Notes under the pieces: model-generated
The model's database searches: none
Seen by the model: the letters and a program-made list of their open reading frames with translations, nothing else
Told to the model about the DNA's origin: nothing
Program-made: the position numbers and the translations under genes
From: Oikopleura dioica
Taxonomy: Eukaryota > Chordata > Appendicularia > Copelata > Oikopleuridae
DNA length: 64,000 nucleotides
Reading direction: 5' to 3'
Assembly: GCA_907165135.1 (NCBI GenBank)
Contig: OU015567.1
Span: 12,839,001-12,903,000, forward strand
Shown here: positions 1 to 12,246 of the stretch, piece after piece
Layout: each line of letters opens with the position of its first letter
How positions within the stretch are numbered: position 1 is the first letter of the stretch

Positions 1-3000
1 TTTTGGTGATGTTTAGTAAACGCTAAGAAAGTATTCCTGTGGGCGGTAATAGTAACTGCCGGCAATAGCGACCAGCGAGCATCCTTTTACTGGGTCGCCA
101 CAGGAAATTCATGAGAAGGTTTTGCAAATACGCTCGTTCGGAACTAGCGAAAATGAAGAAGTACTCGGACTGCGGTCGCGTGCGGAATTTGACCCTTATT
201 GCTCTCTTTTGGCTACTGTCCGTTTTATTCAAGTGTTTCTGATGGCGGAATTTTTAGAACACGTGCCTTGCCCAGATTATATAACCTAAATTGATAGAAA
301 TAACTGGCTCGAGAGGGTATCCCCTTAAACCGGGATTACAACCGGTTGGGCCGGAGACCCCTCCAAAAAGCGGATTATGTAATTATTCCTCTCAGAAGAT
401 AAGGACCGATTGCGCCATGTTCTAATGGCTGCCAGGGAAATAACGATAAGATAAAGAAATACGTTTTTTTGTGAAGCGAAAATATCTTTCTAACGATTCT
501 TTTAGACTGTGTGAAAAAATCACAGTCTTTCGAATCGGCGCTAGTATTTGGCTTTCTGATGGGCTTGTCGCACCAATTGGCCGGTGACATTTCCGACTAC
601 GAGCGACAGATAGACATTACTGCATTAGCATTTCCGGCAAATTATAGAGCTTGCGCTGTTCCCTTACTTACCGGTTTAGGGATTAACCGTAGTTTAATTT
701 GTAAGGGACTAAATTCTTGAAATGATTTTAGAAACACTATTTTTTCTGAGTCAAAAATCGTTCTAAACAACTTTCTAAAAGAAAATCGTCTTATAAGAAG
801 ATGAACCCGACAAGCGGCGAAATTAAGGACTCGGAATGTGGCTGCTGAATATTCTCCCAGTCTCACGTGGCCCTTGATTTCGTTGAGCGATGGGCGAAAC
901 TCGGTTCAGCCCTCGTGGACGCTCTGTCCATTCGTTTCCGCAACGGAAGTAGCTCATTAGAAAATCTTTTCTCTAAAGTTTTTGGTAAACAAAAATGAGC
1001 GGTCCTGTCTTTCTGAAGAATTTTCACAAATTTGAAATTTCTTGTTCCAAAGAAACATTTTCTTGCGACAGAAAAGTAGCGCTAGAAATAGACGGAGATT
1101 ACAAGTTGTCCCCACACCTTGTAACCTTTCTTTGCGCTACTAACAAGCGGTGTGATAATCCTTTCTTTTCTCCCGAACGGAGTCCTTCCGAGAAAACGTG
1201 TCTCAATCTGCCGAAGTGTTATACTTAGAGGCTGCTTTGGCTACAGCTCGCTATCTTCCGCAACAGAAACTTATCACTCAACAGGGCATTACGGCGTCCC
1301 AAAACAAATCAATCTGGAAACCCTTGAATTTTAGATTGTTCTTCGAGCATTGGCCACAAAGACTTGTCCAGTTTTGACACCCTCTTGTCACGTGATTTAA
1401 TTTATAACCGCCCGTTGCAATAATCTTTCTTTCCGTATTTATTCAAGCTTTCTGATTTGACGAGGGAAAATTACGCCCCTTGCGGCAAAAAATACTGGCT
1501 TGAAAAATAGACGTTTTTGATTGGCCGAAAGGAAACAGCGCCTTCATGCGGAATTCTCAGGATATTGGTTAAAAATCTTTTTAGCTTTTAGAATTTGTCG
1601 CTAGAATAAGTCGAGTTCGCTTCTTTTTTTTTCCTCCCAAAATATTTTCCCCTTGGCTGATCTTCAAACGAGCCTGAAGAAAAGCTCGTTTCTAGGTCGA
1701 TGTTTTCTCCTGCGCGATAATCCATTCTCGTCTTCTTTCTAGAGCTCTCCAAATCTTTACGAAAGACCCCTTTTTTCGATCTCTATAATTTAGGAGCGAG
1801 GGGAGCTTTTCGCTGAAATGAAAATATTATTTCGCGTTTCACGTTTCGCACGTAACTTATCAAAACCGCATTTTTGATGTAAGAAAACTCAAATTCATAG
1901 AACTTTTATGGAGATAAACGCTTTTGAAAGCCAAATTTTCCGCTGGGGATTTTAGAAGAATAAGCATTTTGCTTTTTTTAGAAATGCGTTGTCACTTTCT
2001 CTCCAGTGGTCAACTCCTTTTCAGAACCGGAAGCTCCAGCAAGTCACGGGAGCTGTCATCTGTCGACAGCGCACCAAGTGCACCGATAGGTTTATGCCGC
2101 ACGTGACTTGCATTTTCAGCCCCTTGCTTTATTTTTCTTAGCAGAAGACCAGGAATCCGATTGAATTGAATTTTAAAGATTGTGAATTCAAGATTTTAGG
2201 AAATTTATCTGTAAATCACTTTCAAACGGGTTATAACATGTGCGTTACTTGCCAAACTGATCAAGGTGAAATAAATAAAACTACGTCAGTATAACATTTA
2301 GAAAAATCCAGTAGAAAACTTCGTAAAATAGAGTTCTGGTTTTTAAGTTTGTCAAGAAAAAAACCTTTTTGAGCAGCGAAAAAGACTCTTTTGAAAAGTA
2401 ATAATTACCAAAAAGAGTTAGCTATAGCTCACTCTTTCTATCGTAAGAATAAAAGTATGCGGGCTCAAGTGTTGATAGTAAAGAAACAGGCAATTTTCGA
2501 TTCGGGCACACGTTTCCGCGCAACATTTCGCGCCGAAACCCCTTACTTTTCAAATACCAAAATACAGAACGTGTGTTTTCGGAAAGTGTTATTTCGGGTC
2601 GATGCTATTTGATCTTACAGCGAATTCATCAACTCACTGATAAAAAAGACTAGCTGGAAATGCGTTTATTGTCTTAATAAACGTCGCATCTCTCGGAGCC
2701 GCCGCTTCGATCGAAATTTTTAGTTCTGTTTAATTCCCTTAATTGACCATTAAAAGCGTTCCGAAGCGCGCTATTTCGAAAAATTGAAAAAGCAAAGGTC
2801 CGTTTTGGCTCGTTCAAAAGCGCGCCTAATCCAATTCGCGAACTTGAGAATTAAGACGTGGCTGACTTTTGAATTTTTCAGTCGCTAGAAAAAAAAGCAG
2901 GTGTACCTAATCTTCTCTGTCCAAAATAGAACTTGACTCGACAGAAACTTGTAAATACGAGTGATGCCGTTCACGAAGCAGCTTTTAACAAGGGCTTTGG

Positions 3001-3894
3001 CTCATCGTAAACAAGAGGCTCCCTGCCACAGCGGAGTTTTCGGTTACAAGCGGCTATGGCCTCCGTTGGCGGCGGTTTTCGAGCTTCCCGCACAACATTC
3101 TCCACACGTTTACTGCCATTTCAAGGTGTCTTTGAAATGAGGCTTTTGGTTTTAATTGAATTTCCGGACAACTTATATTTTTTCTTTTAGAATTTCTTTC
3201 AGAAGACTTATGATAAACCCCTGTCAATAAGATAAAAAGGTCCCTCCCTCGAGTTGTTTTTCCAAAACGCATATCTATCTAAAACAGCTTGAATTCGGAC
3301 AAAGTGGAAAGCGCTTCTAAAATTTCTGAACTGGCAAATATTCATTTTCGTTGTTATGCGCTTCCGAGTGATAAAAATCCGCTGCGGACAGCTTCCTTCT
3401 AACAAAAACTTTGGAAATAATTCAATCACGAAAAAGGTGTACCTCTTTGTAAAATCAAATTTGATGAAAAAAAAAATCGAATATCTGAAATTTAATAAGG
3501 AAAGAAATTTAATGAAATTTTCAGCGTTGTGGGAAAAAAGGGAGGAAAGGGATTTCTGGTTTGAAGGAAAATATTTTTCGACAACACCACGCCTCTCTGA
3601 GCTGGAAGGATTTGCTTGTTTAGGGGAAGGAAATCGTCGTGGACCCGCATCGGTTTAGCATTATTTTTGCTTTGCCGAAGTTAGTTCTAGTAGAGTTCTA
3701 CATTTCTCGGCTTGGCAACTTTTCTACAAAGTTTTGTATTATTGGGAAGGGGACATTTGATATTTCAATGGCTAAAAGGAATTTATCTATTTGATCACAA
3801 TCAATGTACATAATAAAAGACAAACGGTGAAAAGAAAATGCATTTTTATGGTTTTTATTTCTCTAAAATTCTAAGTGCTGATTATTCTTTTCAG
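1..3894. other. No confident gene; probable 5' region or intron of the TMEM8-family gene
   Basis: AT-rich sequence with only short open frames of low-complexity composition (Lys/Phe/Ser rich) and no recognisable domain on either strand. The TMEM8-family gene to the right must have upstream exons (signal peptide and extracellular jelly-roll part), and these may lie here or outside the window, but I could not identify them. No RNA gene or terminal-repeat element was found. Confidence 0.5.
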
Positions 3895-4060
3895 TTTCTG
3901 CTCCGGAGAATGGCGTAAAAGTGACCTGCAAGAATCAATTCTACTTCAAAGTCGATGAAGTCTTTGACGTCGGCGCAACAATCCAAATCCGCTCTGCCAA
4001 CTCAACCTACTCAGTTTGTCTTAACCAGGCTCCCGACGAATCCTGCCCAGAAGATGTGAC
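3895..4060 (+). CDS. Candidate upstream exon of the TMEM8-family gene
   Basis: After a good acceptor (TTTTCAG ending at 3894) an open frame starting at 3897 reads SAPENGVKVTCKNQFYF and continues with Cys-containing, beta-strand-like sequence (SANSTYSVCLNQAP, DESCPED). That fits the extracellular beta-rich part which precedes the EGF module in TMEM8 proteins. The frame stops at 4092-4094; another sensible frame (DFDISEPTEV, KWSINLKNSRFFF) follows directly, so either a very short intron or an indel lies around 4060-4090. A GT-AG intron 4055-4094 of 40 bp is possible. Assignment rests on position and composition only. Confidence 0.4.
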
Positions 4061-4537
4061 GCTAGAAAGTGGAAAGGAAGGGATTTTGACATAAGCGAGC
4101 CGACAGAAGTGTCAAAATGGTCGATCAACTTAAAGAACTCCCGTTTCTTCTTTTTACAAGACGCCCTTACTACTATTTCCTCCAGTTTAGAAAAAGAGCG
4201 TAAACAATAGAACTGGACTGGGTAATTAAGAGTCCTTAGTTACCAATTTTCATCCCGACAAAAAAAACTGCATCGGGCGAAGTGGCCGTCTAAGCAGCCA
4301 AATATTGCCAAGTTGTTGAAATAATATTTTCAAAACAGTGAAATCCAATTTTTCAATTGGCTTTTTTTCTGTTTCTGCTGAGTTTTCGTAAATAAAAGTT
4401 TGTGAATCTTTGTCGAGCAGAACGCTTGTTGGTTGATTCTTTGTGGTTTTATTTGGTTCACAAAAAGCCGTCATTTTGGTTTTCTAAATCCGCGATAATT
4501 CTAGCGCTTCATTTTCTCATGTCAAAACCCAAGCAAG

Positions 4538-7500
4538 TCTCTTTACGTGTCGATGCCAACTCCTGGCATCTGGTTTCTGCGAGCATCTGATGTCGCTTGT
4601 CAAAATGGAACTCTTGAATCAAACGATTTGAACAACGCTGGATTGAATGTAACGATCGCCGGTTGTCCTGAAAACTGTGGGGAACTAGACGGCCGTGGAA
4701 GCTGCAAAACGTACTTTACAGAAGGAGCAGTTTTGCTAAGCACTTGCAAGTGCAAAGCAGGTTTGTACTTTGAGAAATGATAATAAGAAGGAATAGAAAA
4801 TCATCGCATCTGGCGAAATTGACAACCGTGGGAGAGAATAATGAAATTTTTCTTCTACCGTTTTTTTGTAGGTTTTTAAGGGGGTAGCGTCAGGAACAGA
4901 CAAAAAAAATTTCGACAAATTTCGCGTTGGCGGCTACTCGGTTGCTGATTGGCAGGTTAGCCGGATCCGGGCTTCTGATTGGTTGAAAATTTCCATGCAA
5001 AATTTGTCGAAATTTCTTTGTCGGTTCCTGACACTACCCCCTTTTTAAGATTGCCTTTTTCTGTGAATGTTATGAAAAATAATCATCTCTGGAAAATGAT
5101 GAAAATAGCTGTTTATTATGAAGCGATTAATTTATGATCGAGAAGGTCAATTTTGTTTGGTTATTTAATCGCCGTTTTGGCCACAATTTATCTCTAATAA
5201 TTTCTTAAAATGAACACAAGTTTATGAAAATAATCGCCGGTTCATGATAAACACGATTACCCGTAACACGTCGAAAAGTGACACGTGCATGAATCGGACG
5301 CGGAGAGTGAGACAAAGTTCCGATAAGGATTCATTTTGAGCCGTTGGTTCACAAGCAGCTGGGCACACCTGGGCCGCTGCGAAACTTTAGGAAACTTCTA
5401 ATACGTCGACTTGAGACGGGAAAAATGCTATCTTCGAAGCGCTCTTTTTACATTTACTGAAATGAGAAGGAAGGCAGCACTTCCGACTCGGCGGATTTGG
5501 AAGTGGGGAGGCGGCCACGAGAGGGGTTATTATGCGTTCAGAATTCGTGAATGCTTATCTTGGTTAGCTAAATTCATCCTCAGGATGATCTGTTGATAGA
5601 TTCTTACGAAAACCTCAAATCAGATAAATTCTTGCCCTTTTGTTGCATTCAGATCTGATGCAAAGTAAATTGCAAGATTATTATTTTCTCAACAACATGG
5701 CCATTACGCAAGTAGCACCGCTAAGACCCGCATTACCATCAACTTATGCTCTATTCAAAACAGCTCACGATAAAAGCCCTTCATTATCCTCTTCATAGAA
5801 CCCTGAGTTACCCGAGAGAAATCCATCAAAGTCTTTTGCTGGTTACCTCCATCTGCTTTCAAAAAGTCACGTGTCATATTTTTTAAGAAAATTATCGTCT
5901 CACTTTACGAAACCTTCGTTACAAGTGACGTTCTTTTCAAGAACAAGTTTTACGAAAATTCCTACTGTAGCTTAATTTTCGAAAGAAAAAATCAAACTGA
6001 CTCTCCTTCGTACAGATCAGTTCACTTCCCGCAGTGGAAGGATACTCTTGATTAATCCCACTTGATGAAATTTTAACGAGATCAAAATGATAAACTTCAT
6101 CTTCCGAATCCCACCTTATCCTTCTTTCTTGACGAATCTGCAAAGCTGCTGCTGCATCTCCCCGCACACGTTCTTTACATGCATATTTTTTCATCGCGCA
6201 GCGGCTAATTAGTACAACTCCACCGCCACTTGAGCAAATTTTTGCAAAACCGATCCTGCTGAAAAAGGCGACCACAGAGACGTGCATACATTAGCGCGTC
6301 TCGGAAAATAGCAACACCCGCCCGAATACCTCATTTACAACTTATTCGACTATCTCGACTGAAAGGCTTTTTTCATGTGGAAAATTATTAATCGCGGTAT
6401 TAATGACAGAGCCATTATTTCTAGAGACGAATTAGCAAGTCAAATGATACGATGTCCTAAAGTTAAATATTTTCATGCTCCGAGGAAAAAATCAAACACT
6501 TTTTCAATTAACATTTTAACAAGCGATAACATCGTGAGATGAAATTGATCAAATAGAAATTCTTCAAACGAGCTTATCATCCTGACCAGGGTTCTAAATT
6601 TGAGGCAAAATCTAAAAGTCTAGTCTGTCCGTGTCCGTGTCCTCCGCGAAAATCCCAAGTCTAGTCTATCCGTGTCCGGATCGAAAAAACGGATTTTTGT
6701 CCGGTCTAGTCCCGGACATGTCCGTTTTGTCCGTTTTTGTCCGTAAAATCCGGACACATTTTTTTTTAAAGAAAAAGTCTGGTCTAAAAAGTCTTGTCCG
6801 TAAATGTCCGTAAAATTCCAAGGGTAAAAAACTAATTTTTATAGAAATAAACCGGACAGGACCAAAAAAAAATCTTTGAGAAATAAATTCGGCAGAGAAT
6901 ACATCGAAATATCGAGTTCTTTTCAAGCCAATATAAGAAAATCAAGGGACTTGCCTGGGACAAGAGTCGCAAGTTTATTGCTATTTTTTCGGAAGAGGAT
7001 AGGCTCAGCCCAAAGACTTCATAAAATTTCTAGCTTAGCTCAGCATCAGCTCGTCTCAGAGTTGATAGAAATTTATTTGAAGAGAGAAATATGAAGTGAT
7101 TTTCTCAAGTTAGAGAATAGTCTTTTTGAAGGTGTCTAACTAGAACTTTCACAACGATTTTTATAGCTAGGACCTTTTTGAAGCTGACCTAAAAGAAAAT
7201 TTCTCAAAGCTGAGCTAAGCAGTATGAAAATTTGGGAAACTGAGCTCAACTTGCGTTTTCTTAATGTCAGCTGGTGTTATCCAAGCTGACCTTAGCTGGC
7301 TTTATGAAGAAAATCATTAGTCTGAGCTGAGTTCTCTCAAAATGATCGAGCTGAATAACTGAGCGGGCTAGCCCGACCGCTGACCCCTCAATACGTTGAG
7401 CTGGCTTTTTCCGAAAATTGCTGTGCTGAAAGTCCCAATTTAGGACTCGCAATGAATTAGCGGAATAATGAAGGACCTAATATAGAATATAATAAGGTAA

Positions 7501-10424
7501 TATTAAGAATTTCTTAATTTAACCAATTTTCCTTCAATGAGACTCGGTCCTCAAAGTTCCAGCTTCGCACCATCAGAAAGACATATCAATTAAAAGTTAT
7601 CATCGATATTTTCGAATAATTTTGATATTTTTAAATTTTAAACTGAAAACCTGGCTTATTTTATCAAACAATGACGTTGGTTCAGGCTTTTTTGAAACGA
7701 ATTCGAACTCAAATCGTGCTTTTTTACGGATTTTTTCGGATTCTGCCCGGATTTTACAGACACGGACAAAAGTCTAGGTTTGTCCGGATTTCACGGACAA
7801 ATACGGACAAATACGGATTTCGTCCGGATCGTGACAAAAGTCCGGTCTAGGCTGTCCGTTTTTTCCTCAACCAATAGACTAAAAGTCTAGTCTGTCCGTA
7901 CGGACAAGACCGGACAGACACGGATAAAATCCGTACACGGACATGTCCGTTTAGAACCCTGATCCTGACCCTCACTCGTTGCCGTTTTATTTTCGTTACA
8001 AATAAAACACGTCCATAGCAAATAGTTGCGGTTTTCTTCAACCGAGGGGTAGGGAAGTACTGCCGCACGTTTTTCAAATTTTTAAAGAATAGGAAAGGCC
8101 TTAGAGGGTTCAAACTCGTAATTGGCTCATTAGAGAGGCATCTTTTCCTGGCTCTATAATGCAGTAATAAGTGGCTTGAACGTGAGCATTTGTTTTAGCC
8201 GTGATAATTTTTGTTTGAACCTAGTTTCAAATAAACCTTCGAAAAATCGCGCTCGAAGACGCCAGGTGTTTATTATCGCTGCTTTTGGAGCACTTCCTTT
8301 TATACAACTTCTTTGAGATTCTAGCTCTCTCTCTCTCTCTTCCAGATGCGAATTTCGGAATTTCCGAAACTTAAAAAAAGTGAAGGAGCGGAAGTCTGGA
8401 AGCAGAGGATCTCATAACATTCTGACCGGACGGAGCAAATATTTACCTAGAAGGGAATAAAGGGATTAACAAGCTCTCGTTTTGATTCAAAGTTTCTTCG
8501 TGTTGTTTGAAATTTCCGCCTCACGTTGCCCGAATCATTTGAATCCCTAGTTCAAACACAGCTTTCCAGGATTTATAAATTTTGATTTTTTAGACTATGA
8601 ATTCCACTTTTGAAATTAAATTTTCCTTTGAATTCAAATAATTTTCATCCCTCTCTCCCACAAATTGAAATCTTAAGAGCTTTATCTAACCAAGAGTTAA
8701 GGATACAAAGGAGTCGCTTGCTCCGATTCGACAGAAGCAATGGAAATCTCCACCCAACTTTTGGAACTGCTGCTCCTCACCTTATCGAATCTGTTTTTTC
8801 TTCCAGGGACGGGCTTATCACGCTTTCTACTTTACAATTATCAACATAAGCATGAGCGTGACAGCAGTAACGTGATCGTTGTCTCCTTGCCACGGAGTTA
8901 TTAACACGTGATCAGCCTGTTAAAAGCCATATTCATCGCTGTCCACCGACGTTACTGGCAGGAAGCGTTCCTTTTTACAATCGCCATGGGATGCAGTACA
9001 ATGTATCACGCATGCGATCAGTTCTCCACTCAGAAGTACTTCTGCATCGCTGATTACGATACACTCCAGTTTTCGGACTTCGTCGCTTCGACCGCTGCGG
9101 TAAGCCATGTCCACTTATGGATAGCTATTTGTAGCAGTTTTCTGTGCTTTTTCTTATCAGCGAAACTCAAGAATTTAAGAGTGCAGCCTCAGAATGAGAG
9201 GCTTATCGGCGCGGGAAATTATTTTCAATTAAAAATCTCTCAAATTTGCGTTTAACAATAATTGCTCGTTTGAAGCGCTACAGTAAAAAATCAAAACACA
9301 GTTCTTTTTGCGTGAGATAAAATGCTGGGTGGACAAAAATGTTGTAAGGCGTTGCAAATCTGTAATTTCAACCCAAAAGGGCAGTCAGGAGATTTTCCCG
9401 GCTTCTGGAGGTAATCTTTTCTGATCCAGCCGTGAGAAAATTAGCTGTCAGATCACGAATAATGACCGCCAGGTCACACACGCCAGCGTTGTCAAACAGT
9501 AACTGACCGGCCTCACCGCGTAACCAACTTCATTTCGCTGTCTTCTTTCATCGAACATTACTATTATCATTCCCATACTCGGCCATGGAAACGCACGAAT
9601 TCGACGGTCATTTGGACCCGTGCGGTATGCGAAACAATAGAACGTGCGAGATTTTTTGGGCGAACTGCGACTCACAAGAAAAATTCCGAAATGAATGAGG
9701 AATGCGAAAATTTAAACGTGTTTCTTTGTTCTGAGAAATTTTATGGATATGTACGCGTAGACATCTTTTTTAGAGTTTTTAATATGGCATAAACATTTCG
9801 GAGTGCTTATCAAATTTGTTTGACAAAGAACGTCGTCCTCGACTTTCAGCTGCTCTTGCCGGAAAGAGTCCTCGTTAAAAACGTGTCTGTATTATTTTAC
9901 ATCGAGAGCGCTATCGAGATGACTATGTTCTGCTTGTTTTAATAATTTAATTCTAGATCTGGGCGACTGTTCTCTGCGTTGCCGACCTTCCCGATCGATG
10001 GGTTTCCTTCCTCCACACAGTTGGCATGTTCTGTTTCGCTGTCGGCGCCCATTTCAACCGCTTCTCTGGCTGGCTCTATGCAACTCCCATAATTCTCGGC
10101 CTTGTGATCATCTTCTTTCACTGGTGTTACCAATGCAAGCAGCGGCGCGACTGCTACCCGCCGAAGAGTGCCTGGTGGTGCCACATTCTTCCTGGCTGCC
10201 TTTTTGCCGCTGGAGGTTTTCTCTCGAAATTGGTGTTCGAAAAAGAAGGCCACCATCCAAATGGAAACTATTTCTGGACTCATACATTGTGGCATTGTTG
10301 CATCGGCCTGAGCTGCGCGTTCTTACTCCCCTCGATCAATTACGAGGCGGATAAATTATACAACCCGGACCCGAATCTAATAAGCTACTACAAATCTTTT
10401 GACGAGCCTCATTTCGAGCCCTAA
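4538..10424 (+). CDS. TMEM8/PGAP6/myomaker-family membrane protein (CREST superfamily), 3' exons
   Basis: Exons read: about 4538-4760, 8702-8806, 8927-9099 and 9957-10424 (stop 10422-10424). The first holds an EGF-like module (CPENCGELDGRGSC then CKCKAG), completed across the intron as GYKGVACSD. Next come membrane helices LLLLTLSNLFFLP and AIFIAVHRRYW, then the family signature STMYHACDQ, DYDTLQFSDF, IWATVLCVADLP and a final THTLWHCCIG. Order and spacing match vertebrate TMEM8A/B, whose C-terminal seven-helix part is a putative CREST hydrolase; PGAP6 acts on GPI-anchored proteins and myomaker in myoblast fusion. The His and Asp of YHACD and the late HxxxH-type His residues are kept. Intron 4761-8701 is GT-AG but 3.9 kb because it carries transposons; intron 8807-8926 is GG-AG, chosen because it gives a gap-free family match. 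Intron 9100-9956 is GT-AG. The EGF module favours PGAP6/TMEM8 over the short myomaker. The 5' end is unresolved. Confidence 0.88.
4881..5041. mobile_element. Small MITE (about 160 bp) with terminal inverted repeats
   Basis: The ends are inverted copies: GGGGTAGCGTCAGGAAC at the left and GTTCCTGACACTACCCC at the right, with more matching sequence inside (AATTTCGACAAAT). The flanks are TTTTTAAG on both sides (4873-4880 and 5042-5049), an apparent 8-bp target duplication. It lies in the long intron of the TMEM8-family gene and has no coding capacity. Confidence 0.75.
5050..6586. other. Intron sequence without recognisable content
   Basis: Part of the 3.9-kb TMEM8-family intron between two transposon copies. 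Only short, compositionally unremarkable open frames on both strands; no domain, repeat or RNA gene was recognised. Confidence 0.5.
6587..7961. mobile_element. Non-autonomous hAT-like element (1.4 kb)
   Basis: Ends are CAGGGTTCTAAA and its inverse TTTAGAACCCTG, flanked by the 8-bp direct repeat ATCCTGAC (6579-6586 and 7962-7969). A CAGGG-type terminus plus 8-bp duplication is typical of hAT transposons. Both subterminal zones are crowded with short GTCCG/CGGAC words in opposite orientation, as in hAT transposase-binding regions. No transposase reading frame is present. The element sits inside the TMEM8-family intron 4761-8701. Confidence 0.85.
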
Positions 10425-10863
10425 TTTAACCAATTTCAACGGCTGGAGAATGTACTTTTCCTCGTCACTTACGAGCTAGTTACGAGCCTATCATTATTTC
10501 AGAATTATCAATCCCGGACCGTTACTTTGTAAATATAAAATCCCTAAGTCGGTATTTTCTCATTCCGAGGGGGAATGTTCTTCTCGTTTACCACAAAGCG
10601 CACTATCTTCACGAATACAGTAATAATCACTTCCGGTAAGTATGGAAGACAAAAAAAAGATTCAACGAAAACCACAAGTACAGTAATGAAAAAGATACTG
10701 GTACGAAGAGTACCAAAAGTTTCAATCCACTTCAATTCTATAAAGTTCACTTCTCTCTTTCTGTAAATCTGCATTAATAAATAATATTACAAACTGACAG
10801 TTTTTTCAAAGGTTATAATGAATATGTTTACCGCTCAAATAAATAAATTTTTCTATACAGTTC

Positions 10864-11830
10864 TCAAACCAAGTAAATATTGAGAAAATTGTCGAGCCCG
10901 GCTCTTCTGTTGCAAATTGGACATCTGGATTGATTTCTATAAATATTTTTCATCGAAAATCATGTGATCTAATTATATATTCATGTCAATAGAATAGAAC
11001 GAAATATAAATTGACCAAATATTAAATGAAACCTTATGATATGCTCAAGACAGGAACTTCCAAAAACATGTCCACAAGTTGTAAGAGCTGTAGAACAGTG
11101 ATCCATTGAATCGTATTCTCTAAAAAATTTGTCTTCAGATTGATTTTTGCGTTTTAACCAACTCTAAACAAATTTGACAGAGGCATCTTTCATCATTTTC
11201 AATTTGATGATTTTCCAGCTCAGCTTCAAGATTTTCTATGCGTTTTTGAAGATTTTTAATCTCAAAATTTTTGCGTTCGATTTTTTCATCAAATTTTGAA
11301 TATTGCTGTAATTTTCTTTCATAATCCTCAATTTTTGTTTCATATTCTTGTCGTAGATTTCTCAGATAAGCGATGGTTTTTGCGTGTCCTCTTATAACTC
11401 CATTCAAATTTTGAACTCCATTTTTCAATGTCTGATTTTCAGATTTGATTTTCGCCAGTTCAGCTTTCAAATTAGCATTTTCTTGATGATCATTTAACTC
11501 TGATGATTGCACTTCCATGATTTGACCTGTTGGAGGGCGGAGCATATCTATTTTTCCATTATTGATATTTATGCCACCATTGACAGTTACAGTATTTTGA
11601 TTCCCACTTGATCTATTGACGATTCCCGGCAAAATTGACTGTGTTCCAGTATTATATATATTTATTCCACCATTTATCGTGAGAACATTCTGGTTTCCAC
11701 TCAACTTACTGACGATTTCGGGTAGAGTCGATGAAGCTCCAGCCTGATTTATATTTATGCCGCCATTGAGCGTTACAACATTACGATTCCCACTTATTTT
11801 GGGAATTTCGGGTAAGCGTGTCCAACTCAT
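10864..11830 (-). CDS. RING-finger protein with three Asn/Gly-rich N-terminal repeats and a coiled coil
   Basis: Start ATG at 11828-11830. Residues 1-95 hold three imperfect repeats of about 31 aa with core SGNQNxVTxNGGININ, followed by a Leu/Glu/Lys coiled coil (about residues 105-215) and a C-terminal RING: CQICLE, then TCGHVFGSSC, then RCPICN in exon 10864-10936 (stop 10864-10866). The intron 10937-11032 is GT-AG. The frame closes just after CQICLE; it is rejoined either by a 40-bp GG-AG intron (11120-11159) or by removing one A from an A5 run, and both leave a total divisible by three. One zinc ligand (Cys five of C3HC4) is Gly in CGHVFG. Likely an E3 ubiquitin ligase or RING scaffold; the repeats look like beta-arch or amyloid-type units, which is inference. 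Confidence 0.65.
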
Positions 11831-12246
11831 TATTTTGATTTTGTTTTGCCACTTTTCTCTTCCAATTTTATATACGAACGCTCGATTCCTAATACTGAGC
11901 GTTGGTAGGAAAATTTGATCTCAAAATTAAATATTGTAAATAGAAACGCATCTATAAGTATGCTAGTGACAAACAAAAGAGACTGCGATAAGAGATGACG
12001 ATCGTCACTTGTAAATAAAATAAAATTTATTATTCTAGCAGACATAATCGTGCGCCCACGAGTACGAGTTACTCTCATCAGCGAGCAAAGAACAGCAGTG
12101 CGAATTAATAGATTCACAAATATTTAGCTCAATGATCATGTTTTTGATGGAACGCGTGAAGGTCCGTTCCCATTTGGCAGTTTGAGCAGGGTAGACTTCC
12201 CGGACAGGCGTTTTTCGCGAAGTTCCTGAAAAGAACTCGTAACATG

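Noticed and set aside
300-370. GC-rich stretch with GGGATTACAACCGG considered as a tRNA
   Set aside because: No acceptor stem pairing or complete T-arm consensus could be found.
8325-8345. CTCTCT microsatellite
   Set aside because: Only about ten bases of pure repeat; not informative.
10544-10774. Overlapping plus and minus frames downstream of the TMEM8-family gene
   Set aside because: Thr/Lys/Phe-rich, AT-driven, in the 3' untranslated region; no domain.
11830-12117. 95-codon minus-strand frame just upstream of the RING gene
   Set aside because: Overlaps the probable promoter, no homology-like pattern, low-complexity Ile/Leu/Arg composition.
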